Positions 1 through 8,650 of a DNA stretch of 64,000 nucleotides are shown here, one piece after another; the stretch's first letter is position 1; each line of letters opens with the position of its first letter. The stretch lies in assembly GCA_930990065.1 (NCBI GenBank), contig CAKNOA010000002.1, positions 24,250 through 88,249 on the forward strand, given 5' to 3'. The DNA is from an uncultured Clostridia bacterium. GTDB lineage: Bacteria > Bacillota > Clostridia > Oscillospirales > Acutalibacteraceae. The notes beneath the pieces were generated by a model, which saw only the letters and a list, made by a program, of their open reading frames with translations, searched no databases and was not told the DNA's origin. Made by a program: the position numbers and the translations under genes.

Positions 1-794
1 AGACCACCCGCACCCGGATTATGGGGGTATATACCAAAGGGGCGGACCAGATCGCCTTTTTGGATACCCCGGGCCTGCTCAAGGCCCGCAACCAGCTGGG
101 GCAGTATATGGTCAAATCGGTGCTCAGTTCGGTGTCGGGGGTGGACGCTTGCCTGTTGGTGGCACAGGCCGGCTGTAAAATCAGCCCGGCTGATGAGGAA
201 TTGATAGAAAAATTCCGGCAGGAAGGGCTCCCGGCGGTGCTGGCGCTGAATAAGATCGATAAAATAACCGACAAAACCAGCATGATGGAACAAATTAGCG
301 CCTATGCAAAAAAATTCCCGTTTGCGGCGGTGGTGCCGGTTTCGGCCCGGGACGGCAGCGGCATGGATGAACTCATCGAAGAGCTCACAAAATTGTGCCA
401 GCCCGGCGGGCACCTGTTCCCCGACGATACCCTCACCGACCAGCCCGAACGGGTGCTGGCGGCGGAACTGGTAAGGGAAAAACTGTTGCGCCTACTGGAT
501 AAGGAAATCCCCCACGGCGTGGCGGTCATAACCGAACACATGGAAGAAACCGATAGCGGGCTGATGGAAATCAGCTGCGTGATCTTTACCGAAAAAGACA
601 GCCACAAGGGCATTATCATCGGCAAGGGCGGCGCCATGCTCAAAAAAGTGGGCACCTTGGCGCGGCGCGATATGGAGGCCTTTTTCGGTACCAAAGTGAA
701 CCTGAATCTGTGGGTGCGCGTCAAAGAGGACTGGCGCAACCGCCGGGATATTTTGCACACCTTTGGGTTTGACGAAAAGGATTTTGACCTGTAA
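1..794 (+). CDS. era: GTPase Era, 5'-truncated
   Basis: Era is a Ras-like GTPase with a KH domain that binds the 3' end of 16S rRNA and helps mature the 30S subunit. The window opens inside the gene; the reading frame starts at base 3. Visible parts are the G2/switch I region (TTRTRIMGVYT), the G3 motif DTPGL, the G4 motif NKID, a G5-like SAR, and a C-terminal KH domain with GKGGAMLKKVG. The P-loop lies to the left of the window. The gene is followed by a yqzL-like ORF and recO, the usual Firmicutes order. Identification is firm; only the N-terminus is missing. Confidence 0.96.
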   Translation, partial: TTRTRIMGVYTKGADQIAFLDTPGLLKARNQLGQYMVKSVLSSVSGVDACLLVAQAGCKISPADEELIEKFRQEGLPAVLALNKIDKITDKTSMMEQISAYAKKFPFAAVVPVSARDGSGMDELIEELTKLCQPGGHLFPDDTLTDQPERVLAAELVREKLLRLLDKEIPHGVAVITEHMEETDSGLMEISCVIFTEKDSHKGIIIGKGGAMLKKVGTLARRDMEAFFGTKVNLNLWVRVKEDWRNRRDILHTFGFDEKDFDL

Positions 795-930
795 AGAATG
801 GGTTCATGCACAAACCCACCGTAAAACCTGCCGGAAAACGTCGAACAAAGAATTATTTTCCGCTCATACTCCCCGCGCTTTGGCGAATACTCTCTAACAG
901 GACGACACATAAAAGGGGGTGTACGGGCGT

Positions 931-1110
931 ATGAACGAAGAAACGGCCTGGGGGCAATTTGCCGCGACCGGCAGCGTGGCGGATTATCTTTCCTATTGCC
1001 AAGCGCGGAAGGAGGAAGAGGCGCGTGCTCTTGGAAACGGACGGCCTGGTGATCCGGGAAAAGCCGGTGGGGGAAAACGACCGGCTGGTGACGATTCTCA
1101 CCCGTCATGA
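931..1110 (+). CDS. yqzL: YqzL-like small protein, overlaps recO
   Basis: A 59-residue ORF between era and recO. Its start, MNEETAWGQFAATGSVADYL, matches the YqzL pattern as I recall it (Trp, then Phe, Thr-Gly, and Tyr-Leu at fixed spacing), and YqzL sits at this place in Bacillus. A G-rich Shine-Dalgarno at 915-919 lies 11 bases before the ATG. The last 86 bases run into recO in another frame, so the C-terminal third (Gly/Pro/Lys-rich) is probably a by-product of the overlap. The family's function is unknown. The call rests on the motif and on position. Confidence 0.6.
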   Translation: MNEETAWGQFAATGSVADYLSYCQARKEEEARALGNGRPGDPGKAGGGKRPAGDDSHPS

Positions 1111-1789
1111 CGGGGTCATGCGCGCGTTTGCCCGTCATGCCAAACGGTTTAAAGATAAAAAGAACCCGGGGACCGGGCTTTTGTGTTATTCCCGTTTTGT
1201 GATTTTTCGCGGCCGGGAAAATAACCAGATCAACGAAGCCCAGGTGCAGGAAGTATTTTTTGGGCTGCGGGGGGAGATCGAAGCGCTCTCCCTGGCCCAA
1301 TATTTTTGCGAACTGGCCGAAGTGGTGGCCCCGGAAGGCACCGAATCGGAAGAAGCTTTGCGCCTGCTGCTCAACGCCCTGTATTTTTTAAGCCGCAAGG
1401 CGCGCCCCCGCCTGCTTTTAAAAGCCGTTACGGAAATGCGCCTATTAGCCCTGTCGGGCTATATGCCCGACCTGGTGGGCTGCCGCCGGTGCGGTACATA
1501 TGAAAGCCCCCACATGGCGTTTTTGCCCCGCAGCGGCCAAATTTGCTGCGAAACGTGTTTCCACACGCCGGAAGAAGGCAAAGAACCGGCGGTGTGGCTC
1601 ACGCCCGGGGCCATGATGGGGCTGCGGCATACGATTTATGCCGAATTTCAAAAACTATTTGCGTTTACCCTGCCGCCTGAGGAACAAAAACAGCTCGCGA
1701 AAGCCGCGGAACAGTACATGTTCCAGGTGATGCAGCGGTCGTTTGATACGCTGCAATTTTACCATACGGTGGCCGGGGAAGAGGGATAA
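1025..1789 (+). CDS. recO: DNA repair protein RecO
   Basis: RecO loads RecA on SSB-coated single strands together with RecR and anneals complementary strands. The N-terminal OB-fold starts with LLETDGLVIREKPVGENDRL, typical of the family. A middle zinc-binding cluster is visible (CRRCGTYE...CCETC). I chose the GTG at 1025 because GGAGG at 1011-1015 lies 9 bases upstream and the family sequence begins right there; an in-frame ATG at 959 would add residues unrelated to RecO. That gives 254 residues, normal for the family. It overlaps the yqzL-like ORF and ends 15 bases before mutS2. Confidence 0.95.
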   Translation: MLLETDGLVIREKPVGENDRLVTILTRHDGVMRAFARHAKRFKDKKNPGTGLLCYSRFVIFRGRENNQINEAQVQEVFFGLRGEIEALSLAQYFCELAEVVAPEGTESEEALRLLLNALYFLSRKARPRLLLKAVTEMRLLALSGYMPDLVGCRRCGTYESPHMAFLPRSGQICCETCFHTPEEGKEPAVWLTPGAMMGLRHTIYAEFQKLFAFTLPPEEQKQLAKAAEQYMFQVMQRSFDTLQFYHTVAGEEG

Positions 1790-1804
1790 AAAGAAAGGAA
1801 CCAT

Positions 1805-4210
1805 ATGAAAACTGAAATTGGCCGCCGCCATTTGCAGGCGGTGGAACTGGATAAAATCCTGCGCATGCTGGCAAACGAAACCGCCTGCCAGGAAGCGGAA
1901 GAGATGGCATTGGCCATCACGCCGGACACGGAGCTTACCGATGTGGAACGGCTTTTGCAGGAAACCGACGATGCGTATGTACTTACGGCCCGGTTTGGGG
2001 CCCCTTCCTTTGGGGGGCTGTGCAGCATGGACAATGCCCTGCGCCGGGCCCAGGCGGGGGCTTCCCTGCAGCCGGGGGAACTTCTGAAAATCGCCGGGCT
2101 TTTGCGCAGCTTGCGCGCTATTTTGGATTGGCGCAGCCGCAGCGAAGGCGTTTCGGTGAGCATCAACTGGCGGTTTGAGAGCATTCAGCCCAATAAATAC
2201 CTGGAAGAAAAAATCTTCACGTCCATTTTAAACGAAGAGGAAATCGCCGACACGGCGTCGGTCAAACTCGCGTCCATCCGCCGGAAAATCCGTTCGGCGT
2301 CCCAGCGGGCCAGGGATCACCTGGATAAAATGATCCGTTCGCCCCAGGTGGTCAAATACCTGCAAGACCCCATTGTCACCATGCGCGAAGGGCGCTTTGT
2401 GGTGCCGGTGCGCAGCGAATTCCGCAACGAAGTACCGGGCCTTGTGCACGACACCTCCCAGACCGGCGCCACGGTGTTCATCGAACCCATGAGCGTGGTG
2501 CAGGCGAACAACGAAATCCGCGTGCTCTTGTCGGAAGAAAAAGCGGAAATCGAGCGCATTTTGCAGGAACTCTCGGAAGAAGCCGGGGCTTTTGCCGACA
2601 GCATCCAGCAGAGCACGAAGCAGGCCATCGAACTGAATGTGCTGTTTGCCAAAGCGTCCCTGGCGTATAAAATGAAGGCCGTGCGCCCCAAACTCAACGA
2701 TACCGGGCGCATCCGGCTTCTGCGGGCCCGGCATCCGCTGATCGACCCGAAAAAAGTGGTGCCCACCGACATCAGCCTGGGCGACGGGTTCGACACCCTG
2801 GTGGTCACCGGCCCCAACACCGGCGGCAAGACGGTGTCGCTGAAAACCACCGGGCTTTTGTGCCTGATGGCCATGTGCGGGCTGATGATCCCCGCCGGGG
2901 ATGAAAGCGAAGTGGCGGTATTCCGGCAGGTGCTGGTGGATATTGGCGACGAACAGAGCATTGAACAGTCGCTTTCGACGTTTTCGTCCCATATGGTGAA
3001 TTTAATCCGCATTCTGGAGAAAGCCGACGATCATTCGCTGGTGCTCCTCGATGAACTGGGCGCCGGGACCGACCCGGTGGAAGGCGCCGCCTTAGCCGAA
3101 GCCATCATCGAATCCCTGCGGGAAAAGGGTGTGCGCCTGATGGCCACCACCCACTATGCGGAACTGAAGGCCTACGCCCTGCGTACCCAGGGGGTAGAAA
3201 ACGCCTGCTGCGAATTTGACGTCAAATCCCTGCGGCCCACGTACCGGCTGCTCATCGGCGTGCCGGGCAAATCCAACGCGTTTGCCATTGCCGGGCGGCT
3301 GGGATTGCCGGAAGCCATTGTGGAACGGGCCCGGACCCTGGTGTCGGAAGAGAGCACCCATTTTTCCGATGTGGTGGAAAAACTGGAAGCCGGCCGCCAG
3401 CAGCTGGAAGACGAACGGCAGGCTGCCCAGGCAGCCGCCCGCGAAGCGGAAAAAGCCGAACGGGAAGCCCAGGCCCTGCGCAGCCGGGCCGAACTGGATG
3501 CCCGTCACGAAGTGGAACAGGCCAAAGCCCAGGCGGCCCGGCTGGTGTCGCAAACCCGGGCCCAGGTGGACGCCCTGTTGCAGGAAATGGACGAATTGCG
3601 CCGCCAGAAAAATAAACAGGCCGCCAATGAACAAAAAGCCAGATTGCGCGCCGGGGTGCGCCAGCTGGAAAACACCGCCGACCCCATCGACCGCAGCCGC
3701 CTGAACGAAGGGTATGTACTGCCGCGTCCGCTGAAAAAGGGCGATTCGGTGCTGATTTTCGATATTGATAAAAACGCCACCCTGCTGGAAGACCCCAAAG
3801 ACGGCACCGTGCTGGTGCAGGCCGGGATCATCAAAACCCGGGTGGATGTGAAAAACCTGCGGCTGCTCTCGGAAAAACAGACGGCGGCCCGCCAGCCCAA
3901 CCGCCGGGAACGCCGGGTGACCCGCGCCATGAGCGGGGGACGGCAGGACGCGGTATCCGGCAGCGGCCGGCTCAACGAATTGGATTTGCGGGGCAAATCG
4001 GCGGAAGAAGCCATTGCGGAACTCGACTTGTTCCTCGACCACGCTATGCTCAGCAACCTGCACGAAGTCACGGTCATCCACGGCAAAGGCACCGGCGTGC
4101 TGCGCACCGCCGTGCAGCAGCATCTGCGCCACCACAAGGCTGTGCGCTCCTTCCGGCTGGGGGTGTATGGCGAAGGGGAATCCGGTGTGACCATTGTGGA
4201 ACTAAAGTAA
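1805..4210 (+). CDS. mutS2: Endonuclease MutS2
   Basis: A MutS homologue without the mismatch-recognition domain. Such proteins act on branched DNA and, in Bacillus, on collided ribosomes. The 801 residues contain the core/lever region, a Walker A GPNTGGKT near residue 336, a Walker B LVLLDELGAGTDP near 411, a long Gln/Ala/Glu-rich coiled coil (about 510-640), and a C-terminal Smr nuclease domain with HGKGTG near 759 and a DLRG motif before it. Length and domain order are complete. AAAGGA lies 5 bases before the ATG. It probably shares a transcript with recO. Confidence 0.97.
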   Translation: MKTEIGRRHLQAVELDKILRMLANETACQEAEEMALAITPDTELTDVERLLQETDDAYVLTARFGAPSFGGLCSMDNALRRAQAGASLQPGELLKIAGLLRSLRAILDWRSRSEGVSVSINWRFESIQPNKYLEEKIFTSILNEEEIADTASVKLASIRRKIRSASQRARDHLDKMIRSPQVVKYLQDPIVTMREGRFVVPVRSEFRNEVPGLVHDTSQTGATVFIEPMSVVQANNEIRVLLSEEKAEIERILQELSEEAGAFADSIQQSTKQAIELNVLFAKASLAYKMKAVRPKLNDTGRIRLLRARHPLIDPKKVVPTDISLGDGFDTLVVTGPNTGGKTVSLKTTGLLCLMAMCGLMIPAGDESEVAVFRQVLVDIGDEQSIEQSLSTFSSHMVNLIRILEKADDHSLVLLDELGAGTDPVEGAALAEAIIESLREKGVRLMATTHYAELKAYALRTQGVENACCEFDVKSLRPTYRLLIGVPGKSNAFAIAGRLGLPEAIVERARTLVSEESTHFSDVVEKLEAGRQQLEDERQAAQAAAREAEKAEREAQALRSRAELDARHEVEQAKAQAARLVSQTRAQVDALLQEMDELRRQKNKQAANEQKARLRAGVRQLENTADPIDRSRLNEGYVLPRPLKKGDSVLIFDIDKNATLLEDPKDGTVLVQAGIIKTRVDVKNLRLLSEKQTAARQPNRRERRVTRAMSGGRQDAVSGSGRLNELDLRGKSAEEAIAELDLFLDHAMLSNLHEVTVIHGKGTGVLRTAVQQHLRHHKAVRSFRLGVYGEGESGVTIVELK

Positions 4211-4231
4211 ACCGGAAAAAGGGGGCTTTCG

Positions 4232-4837
4232 ATGAAGCGGCGCGGTGTCAAAATCACCCTGGTTACCTGCCTAGTAGTGCTCGTGGGGCTGTTTGTGTGC
4301 CTATTATGGCCGGCAAACACTACGCCCAGTAAAACCGAAGTCTCTGTCAGCGAAATAGGGGGGGAAGCGGCGTCGGCTGCCTTACAGGGCGGCACGCTCA
4401 CCCTCTCGTTTTCTCAGGTGAACGCCCTGCTCGAAACGTATGTCGAGCCGGGCGTTTCCCTTTCGGAAGGGTCGTGTGATGATACATGCTGGCTGACATT
4501 GCCAGTCCATATGGGGCCGTTTACCATCTGGGTGCAGGGGGAAGCGGCGTTTACCATGCAAAACGGGGAAGGGACGGTGACGGTGCAGTCCCTGTGGGCC
4601 GGGGCGCTGCCCCTATCGCCGGACCTAGTACTGCCCCTTTTGCCCCTGCCGGATTCTGTGCAGGCTACAGGCCGTACGCTCAAAATCGACCCACCCCGTC
4701 TTTCGGTGCCGGGGCTGCCCGTTTCGGTGGCGTTGCCGGTGGAAACCGTCTCTATACAGGGGGACAGCGTACAGATCCAGTTTTCGTCCCTTCCCTCGGT
4801 GGCGGGGGACCTATTGCGCCAGTGGCTGGGGCTGTAA
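4232..4837 (+). CDS. Membrane-anchored unknown, possibly DUF2140-like
   Basis: 201 residues with one N-terminal transmembrane segment (about residues 8-27) after a basic start (MKRRGVK), so the rest should be outside the cell. The exterior part is beta-rich in appearance and has the phrase LSFSQVNALLETYV, which resembles the start of the YpmS/DUF2140 fold, but I cannot confirm the family. No cysteine lipobox or catalytic motif is evident. It begins 22 bases after mutS2 with an AAAAAGGGGG Shine-Dalgarno, so it is likely co-transcribed. Function unknown. Confidence 0.8.
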   Translation: MKRRGVKITLVTCLVVLVGLFVCLLWPANTTPSKTEVSVSEIGGEAASAALQGGTLTLSFSQVNALLETYVEPGVSLSEGSCDDTCWLTLPVHMGPFTIWVQGEAAFTMQNGEGTVTVQSLWAGALPLSPDLVLPLLPLPDSVQATGRTLKIDPPRLSVPGLPVSVALPVETVSIQGDSVQIQFSSLPSVAGDLLRQWLGL

Positions 4838-4886
4838 AACCCGGGATTTATGGGCTTTTTCCCTTTGGGGAGCGGTGAAAAACCGG

Positions 4887-4915
4887 TTGACAAATGGGGG
4901 AAAATGTGATATAGT
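4887..4915 (+). promoter_or_regulatory. Sigma-A promoter of ylxM-ffh
   Basis: TTGACA at 4887-4892, a 17-base spacer, and TATAGT at 4910-4915. This is near consensus and sits 45 bases before the ylxM start. Confidence 0.85.
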
Positions 4916-4960
4916 AGCGTCTGTAAAGAAAAAGGCTTTACAGTGAAGGGGCGAAAAATC

Positions 4961-5380
4961 GTGGCAAAAGATCTGGAAATTTCGTTTTTGCTGGATTTTT
5001 ACGGGGATATGCTCACCGAAAAACAGCGCGAAATGGTCGAATACTACTATAACGACGATTTGTCCCTGTCCGAAATCGCCGAAAACCAGGGGATCACCCG
5101 CCAGGGCGTGCGCGATGCGATTATGCGGGCGCAAAGCCAGCTGCGGGAAATGGAAGACCGCCTGGGGCTGGCGCGCCGGTTCCACCGGATGCGCGACGGC
5201 TTATCCCGCATTTGTGATGCGGCGGTGGCGATTGAAGGGTACAACGAACAGCAGGCAACAATCTGCGAGGGCATTTCCGAACAGGTGAGCCTGATTTTGC
5301 GCATTGCCCAGGAACTTTGTGAAGAGGAAGAGTCCGGTACCAGTGGAGCGCCGGAACAGACGGAAGAAACCGGGAAATGA
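4961..5380 (+). CDS. ylxM: YlxM, SRP-associated DNA-binding-like protein
   Basis: YlxM (UPF0122) has a sigma-70 region 4-like helix-turn-helix and in several Firmicutes binds or modulates the signal recognition particle. The signature LLDFYGDMLTEKQREMVEYY and the HTH stretch SLSEIAENQGITRQGVRDAI are clear. I placed the start at GTG 4961, 9 bases after GAAGGGG; an in-frame GTG at 4943 would add six unlikely residues. The 139 residues end in a Glu-rich tail. It lies 9 bases before ffh, the conserved arrangement. Confidence 0.92.
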   Translation: MAKDLEISFLLDFYGDMLTEKQREMVEYYYNDDLSLSEIAENQGITRQGVRDAIMRAQSQLREMEDRLGLARRFHRMRDGLSRICDAAVAIEGYNEQQATICEGISEQVSLILRIAQELCEEEESGTSGAPEQTEETGK

Positions 5381-5389
5381 GAGGGAGCC

Positions 5390-6727
5390 ATGGCGTTTGA
5401 CGGATTGGCCGAAAAGCTCGGCCAGGCGTTTAAAAAACTGAAAAGCAAGGGAAAGCTCAGCGAAAGCGACGTAAAAGAAGCCATGCGCGAAGTGCGCTTG
5501 GCGCTTTTGGAAGCGGACGTCAACTATAAAGTGGCCAAAGACTTCACCAAAACGGTGACGGAACGGGCCGTGGGCAGCGACGTCATGGAAAGCCTGACCC
5601 CGGCGCAGATGGTCATCAAGATCGTCAACGAGGAACTGACCCGCCTGATGGGTGGGGAACAGGCCCGGCTGCAATCGCCGTCCCATCCGCCGGCTGTTGT
5701 GATGCTGTGCGGCTTACAGGGCGCCGGTAAAACCACCCACGCCGCCAAACTGGCCGCTTGGCTCAAACGCCAGGGCCACCGGCCGCTGCTGGTAGCCGGG
5801 GATATTTACCGCCCGGCGGCTATCCGCCAGTTGCAGGTGGTGGGCGAAAAAGCCGGAGCCGAAGTGTTTGAAAGAGGCACCCAGGACCCGGTGAAAACCT
5901 CCCAGGAAGCCATCCGGTACGCGAAAGATTACGGGTTTGACTTTGTGCTCATCGATACGGCCGGCCGGCTGCAAATCGACGAAAAGCTCATGGACGAACT
6001 AAAGCGCATCCGCGAGGCGGTCACCCCCACCGACATTTTGCTGGTGGTGGACGCCATGACCGGCCAGGAAGCCGTGAACGTAGCGAAAACCTTTGACGAA
6101 CTGCTGGATATCAGCGGCGTCATCCTCACGAAGCTCGACGGCGACACCCGCGGCGGCGCGGCGCTTTCCATCCGCGCGGTGACGGGCAAACCGATCAAGT
6201 TTACCGGTGTGGGCGAAAAAATCGAAGACCTGGAAGCGTTCCATCCCGACCGGATGGCGTCCCGTATTTTGGGCATGGGCGACGTGCTGTCGCTGATTGA
6301 AGAAGCCCAAAGCCGCATTGATGAAAAAGCGGCGAGGGAAGCGGGCGAAAAGATGATGCAGAACCGCATGGATCTCAACGATCTTCTCAGCCAGTTCGAA
6401 CAGGTCAAGAAAATGGGCCCGCTCAAGGGGATCCTGAGCAAAATCCCCGGTGTGGAAAAACAGCTGAAAAATGTGGACGTGGACGACCGCATGGTCGACC
6501 GGATGCAGGCGATTATCCTTTCCATGACGCCGGCCGAACGGGCCCGCCCGCAGATCATCAACCCCTCCCGCAAAAAGCGTATTGCCGCCGGCAGCGGGAT
6601 GAAGGTGGAAGACGTCAACCGCCTGCTCAAGCAGTTTGAGCAAATGCAAAAAATGGTCCGCCAGATGAAAGGCGGCAAGGGGCGCCGCCGCGGCATGATG
6701 CCCCCGGGGTTCATGCCCCCGCTGTAA
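5390..6727 (+). CDS. ffh: Signal recognition particle protein Ffh
   Basis: The protein of the bacterial SRP, which binds 4.5S/scRNA and signal sequences and delivers ribosomes to FtsY at the membrane. Visible are the N domain, the SRP GTPase motifs GLQGAGKTT, DTAGRLQ and TKLDGDTRGG, and a methionine-rich M domain (from about residue 300) ending in a Met/Gly/Pro-rich tail. Length 445 is normal. A GAGAGGGAG Shine-Dalgarno precedes the ATG. Confidence 0.98.
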   Translation: MAFDGLAEKLGQAFKKLKSKGKLSESDVKEAMREVRLALLEADVNYKVAKDFTKTVTERAVGSDVMESLTPAQMVIKIVNEELTRLMGGEQARLQSPSHPPAVVMLCGLQGAGKTTHAAKLAAWLKRQGHRPLLVAGDIYRPAAIRQLQVVGEKAGAEVFERGTQDPVKTSQEAIRYAKDYGFDFVLIDTAGRLQIDEKLMDELKRIREAVTPTDILLVVDAMTGQEAVNVAKTFDELLDISGVILTKLDGDTRGGAALSIRAVTGKPIKFTGVGEKIEDLEAFHPDRMASRILGMGDVLSLIEEAQSRIDEKAAREAGEKMMQNRMDLNDLLSQFEQVKKMGPLKGILSKIPGVEKQLKNVDVDDRMVDRMQAIILSMTPAERARPQIINPSRKKRIAAGSGMKVEDVNRLLKQFEQMQKMVRQMKGGKGRRRGMMPPGFMPPL

Positions 6728-6752
6728 AACAGGAATCTTGCTCCAGGGGGGC

Positions 6753-6788
6753 TTTCCCCTTTTGGGGAAAAGATAGATAGATTTTTTT
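6753..6788 (+). terminator. Hairpin after ffh, weak terminator
   Basis: TTTCCCC (6753-6759), loop TTTT, GGGGAAA (6764-6770), then a T7 run starting only 11 bases after the stem. The offset T-run makes termination uncertain; it may instead be a processing or attenuation site before rpsP. Confidence 0.4.
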
Positions 6789-6814
6789 ATTCAGATTTTG
6801 GAGGTACACACAGT

Positions 6815-7057
6815 ATGGCAGTAAAAATCAGACTTCGCAGAATGGGCGCTAAGAAATCCCCCTTCTATCGCATCGTGGTAGCGGATTCCCGTTATCCCCG
6901 TGACGGCCGTTTCATCGAAGAAATCGGCTACTACAACCCCATGGTAGAACCCAAGGTGGTAAAGGTTGACCCCGAAAAGGCCAAGAAGTGGATTGCCAAC
7001 GGCGCTCAGCCCACCGATACCGTGAAGGTGCTGTTCAAGAAGCACGGCGTGCTTTAA
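6815..7057 (+). CDS. rpsP: 30S ribosomal protein S16
   Basis: S16 is a small-subunit assembly protein. The 80-residue sequence has the family start [20 protein letters not shown] and the [14 protein letters not shown] block. A strong GGAGGT lies 9 bases upstream. Its codon use is more biased than that of its neighbours, as expected for a highly expressed gene. It heads the rpsP-khpA-rimM-trmD run. Confidence 0.99.
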   Translation: MAVKIRLRRMGAKKSPFYRIVVADSRYPRDGRFIEEIGYYNPMVEPKVVKVDPEKAKKWIANGAQPTDTVKVLFKKHGVL

Positions 7058-7085
7058 TCGATAACCGGGAAACGGAGGTACATCC

Positions 7086-7319
7086 ATGCAGGAATTGCTG
7101 GTATCGATCGCGCAGGGCCTGGTGGAAAAGCCCGAAGACGTCCGCGTGGAAGTGGACGGGCCGCAGGAAGACGGCACGGTGGTGTATCATCTGCACGTGG
7201 CAGAAGAAGATATGGGCCGCGTCATCGGCAAACAGGGCCGTATCGCCAAGGCGATCCGCGTTGTCATGCGTGCGGCGGCTACCCGCCAAAACGGCAAAGT
7301 CGCCGTGGAAATTGACTGA
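7086..7319 (+). CDS. khpA: KH-domain RNA-binding protein KhpA
   Basis: A 77-residue single KH domain with the GxxG loop in RVIGKQGRIAKAIR. KhpA/YlqC binds RNA as a dimer, often with KhpB, and affects cell division and elongation in Firmicutes. It is placed between rpsP and rimM as usual. CGGAGGT is the Shine-Dalgarno. Confidence 0.95.
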   Translation: MQELLVSIAQGLVEKPEDVRVEVDGPQEDGTVVYHLHVAEEDMGRVIGKQGRIAKAIRVVMRAAATRQNGKVAVEID

Positions 7320-7330
7320 TAAAAGCAGGA

Positions 7331-7366
7331 AAAGGGCTGTGACCAGTGGCGTTGCAGCCCTTTTTT
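7331..7366 (+). terminator. Intrinsic terminator between khpA and rimM
   Basis: AAAGGGCTG (7331-7339) pairs with CAGCCCTTT (7355-7363) and is followed directly by T residues to 7366. It looks able to end or attenuate transcription before rimM. No clear separate rimM promoter is visible in the 30 bases left. Confidence 0.75.
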
Positions 7367-7395
7367 GCCTGCATGGCAGAAAGGAAAGGTAACCG

Positions 7396-7914
7396 ATGCG
7401 CAAAGAATTTCTGGAAGCAGGCCGTGTGGTGGGCACCCACGGGATCAAAGGCGAACTGCGCCTGGAACCCTGGTGCGACAGCGCCGCTTTTTTAAAGGGG
7501 GTTCACACCCTGTATTGGGACAAAGACGGCCGCCAGCCGGTAAAGGTGCTCCACAGCCGCCCCCACAAGAGCTTTTTGCTGCTCACGCTGGAAGGCGTTT
7601 CGTCGGCCACCGAAGGCGACACCCTGCGCGGGCGCGTGCTGTATTTTAAAAAAGCCGATATCGCCCTGCCGGACGGGCGGGTGTTTGTCCAGGATCTGCT
7701 GCAATGCACCGTAAAAGACGCCGCCACCGGGCAGGTATACGGGAAAGTGACCGATGTCTTTTCCACCGGCGCCAATGATGTCTACGAAATCACCGGCGAA
7801 AACGGCCGCAAGGCCCTGTTCCCGGCGGTGCCCTCGATGATCGACGTGATCGACGTGGAAAACGGTGTGATGACCGTGCGCCCGATCGGGGGGATTTTCG
7901 ACGATGAGGATTGA
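7396..7914 (+). CDS. rimM: Ribosome maturation factor RimM
   Basis: RimM helps assemble the 30S head and binds S19. The 172 residues start with LEAGRVVGTHGIKGELRLEP, the conserved N-terminal barrel, and end with a PRC-barrel domain (FPAVPSMIDVIDVENGVMTV). AAAGGAAAGG lies upstream. The end overlaps trmD by 11 bases, which suggests translational coupling. Confidence 0.96.
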   Translation: MRKEFLEAGRVVGTHGIKGELRLEPWCDSAAFLKGVHTLYWDKDGRQPVKVLHSRPHKSFLLLTLEGVSSATEGDTLRGRVLYFKKADIALPDGRVFVQDLLQCTVKDAATGQVYGKVTDVFSTGANDVYEITGENGRKALFPAVPSMIDVIDVENGVMTVRPIGGIFDDED

Positions 7915-8650
7915 TTTTTTGACCCTGTTCCCCGACATGTGCGAAACCGTCATGGCGGAAAGCATCATCGGAAGAGCCCGCAAAAAAGGGGCGCTGCAGG
8001 TGTGCTGCCACGATTTGCGCGCATTTGGCCGCGGGAAACACCAACAGGTGGACGATACGCCCTTTGGCGGCGGAAAAGGCATGCTGATGATGGCGGAACC
8101 CATTGCCAAGTGTATCGACAGTTTAACGGCCCACCTGGGGAAAAAGCCCCATGTCATCTACCTATCCCCCCTGGGGCAGGTGCTCAACCAGCAGCGGGTG
8201 CGCGAACTGGCAAAGATGGACGAAATCGCGCTGCTCTGCGGGCACTACGAAGGGGTGGACGAGCGGCTGCTGGACAAATACGTCGATGAACAGATTTCCC
8301 TGGGGGATTTTGTGCTCACCGGCGGCGAACTGCCGGCCCTGGCGGTGGCCGACGCCGTCAGCCGCATGATCGACGGCGTGCTGAGTGACGCGGCCTGTTT
8401 TGAGGAAGAAAGCCACTATAGCGGCCTGCTGGAATACCCCCAGTATACCCGCCCGGCGGTGTGGCGGGGCATGGAAGTGCCGCCCGTGCTGCTTTCCGGC
8501 CACCATGAAAATATCGCCAAATGGCGCCTGGGGCAACAGCTGTGGCGCACCAAAACCCGCCGTCCGGATATGATGGAAAAGCGGGAACTGACAAAAGAAG
8601 AGGCCGCATTATTAGAAAAAGCCGAGCAGGAAGAAGCGGCCCGCATCTAG
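7904..8650 (+). CDS. trmD: tRNA (guanine-N1)-methyltransferase TrmD
   Basis: TrmD puts the m1G37 methyl group on tRNAs, using SAM bound in a SPOUT trefoil knot. The knot region shows LSPLGQVLNQQ, LLCGHYEGVDERL and SLGDFVLTGGE. 248 residues is complete. rplS, which usually follows trmD in Firmicutes, is absent here; a 319-base gap and an HPr gene follow instead. Confidence 0.97.
   Translation: MRIDFLTLFPDMCETVMAESIIGRARKKGALQVCCHDLRAFGRGKHQQVDDTPFGGGKGMLMMAEPIAKCIDSLTAHLGKKPHVIYLSPLGQVLNQQRVRELAKMDEIALLCGHYEGVDERLLDKYVDEQISLGDFVLTGGELPALAVADAVSRMIDGVLSDAACFEEESHYSGLLEYPQYTRPAVWRGMEVPPVLLSGHHENIAKWRLGQQLWRTKTRRPDMMEKRELTKEEAALLEKAEQEEAARI

Noticed and set aside
885..917. Sporulation sigma-G-like promoter (GAATA, 18 bases, CATAAAA) before yqzL
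   Set aside because: The -10 part deviates from CATxxTA and nothing else suggests forespore expression.
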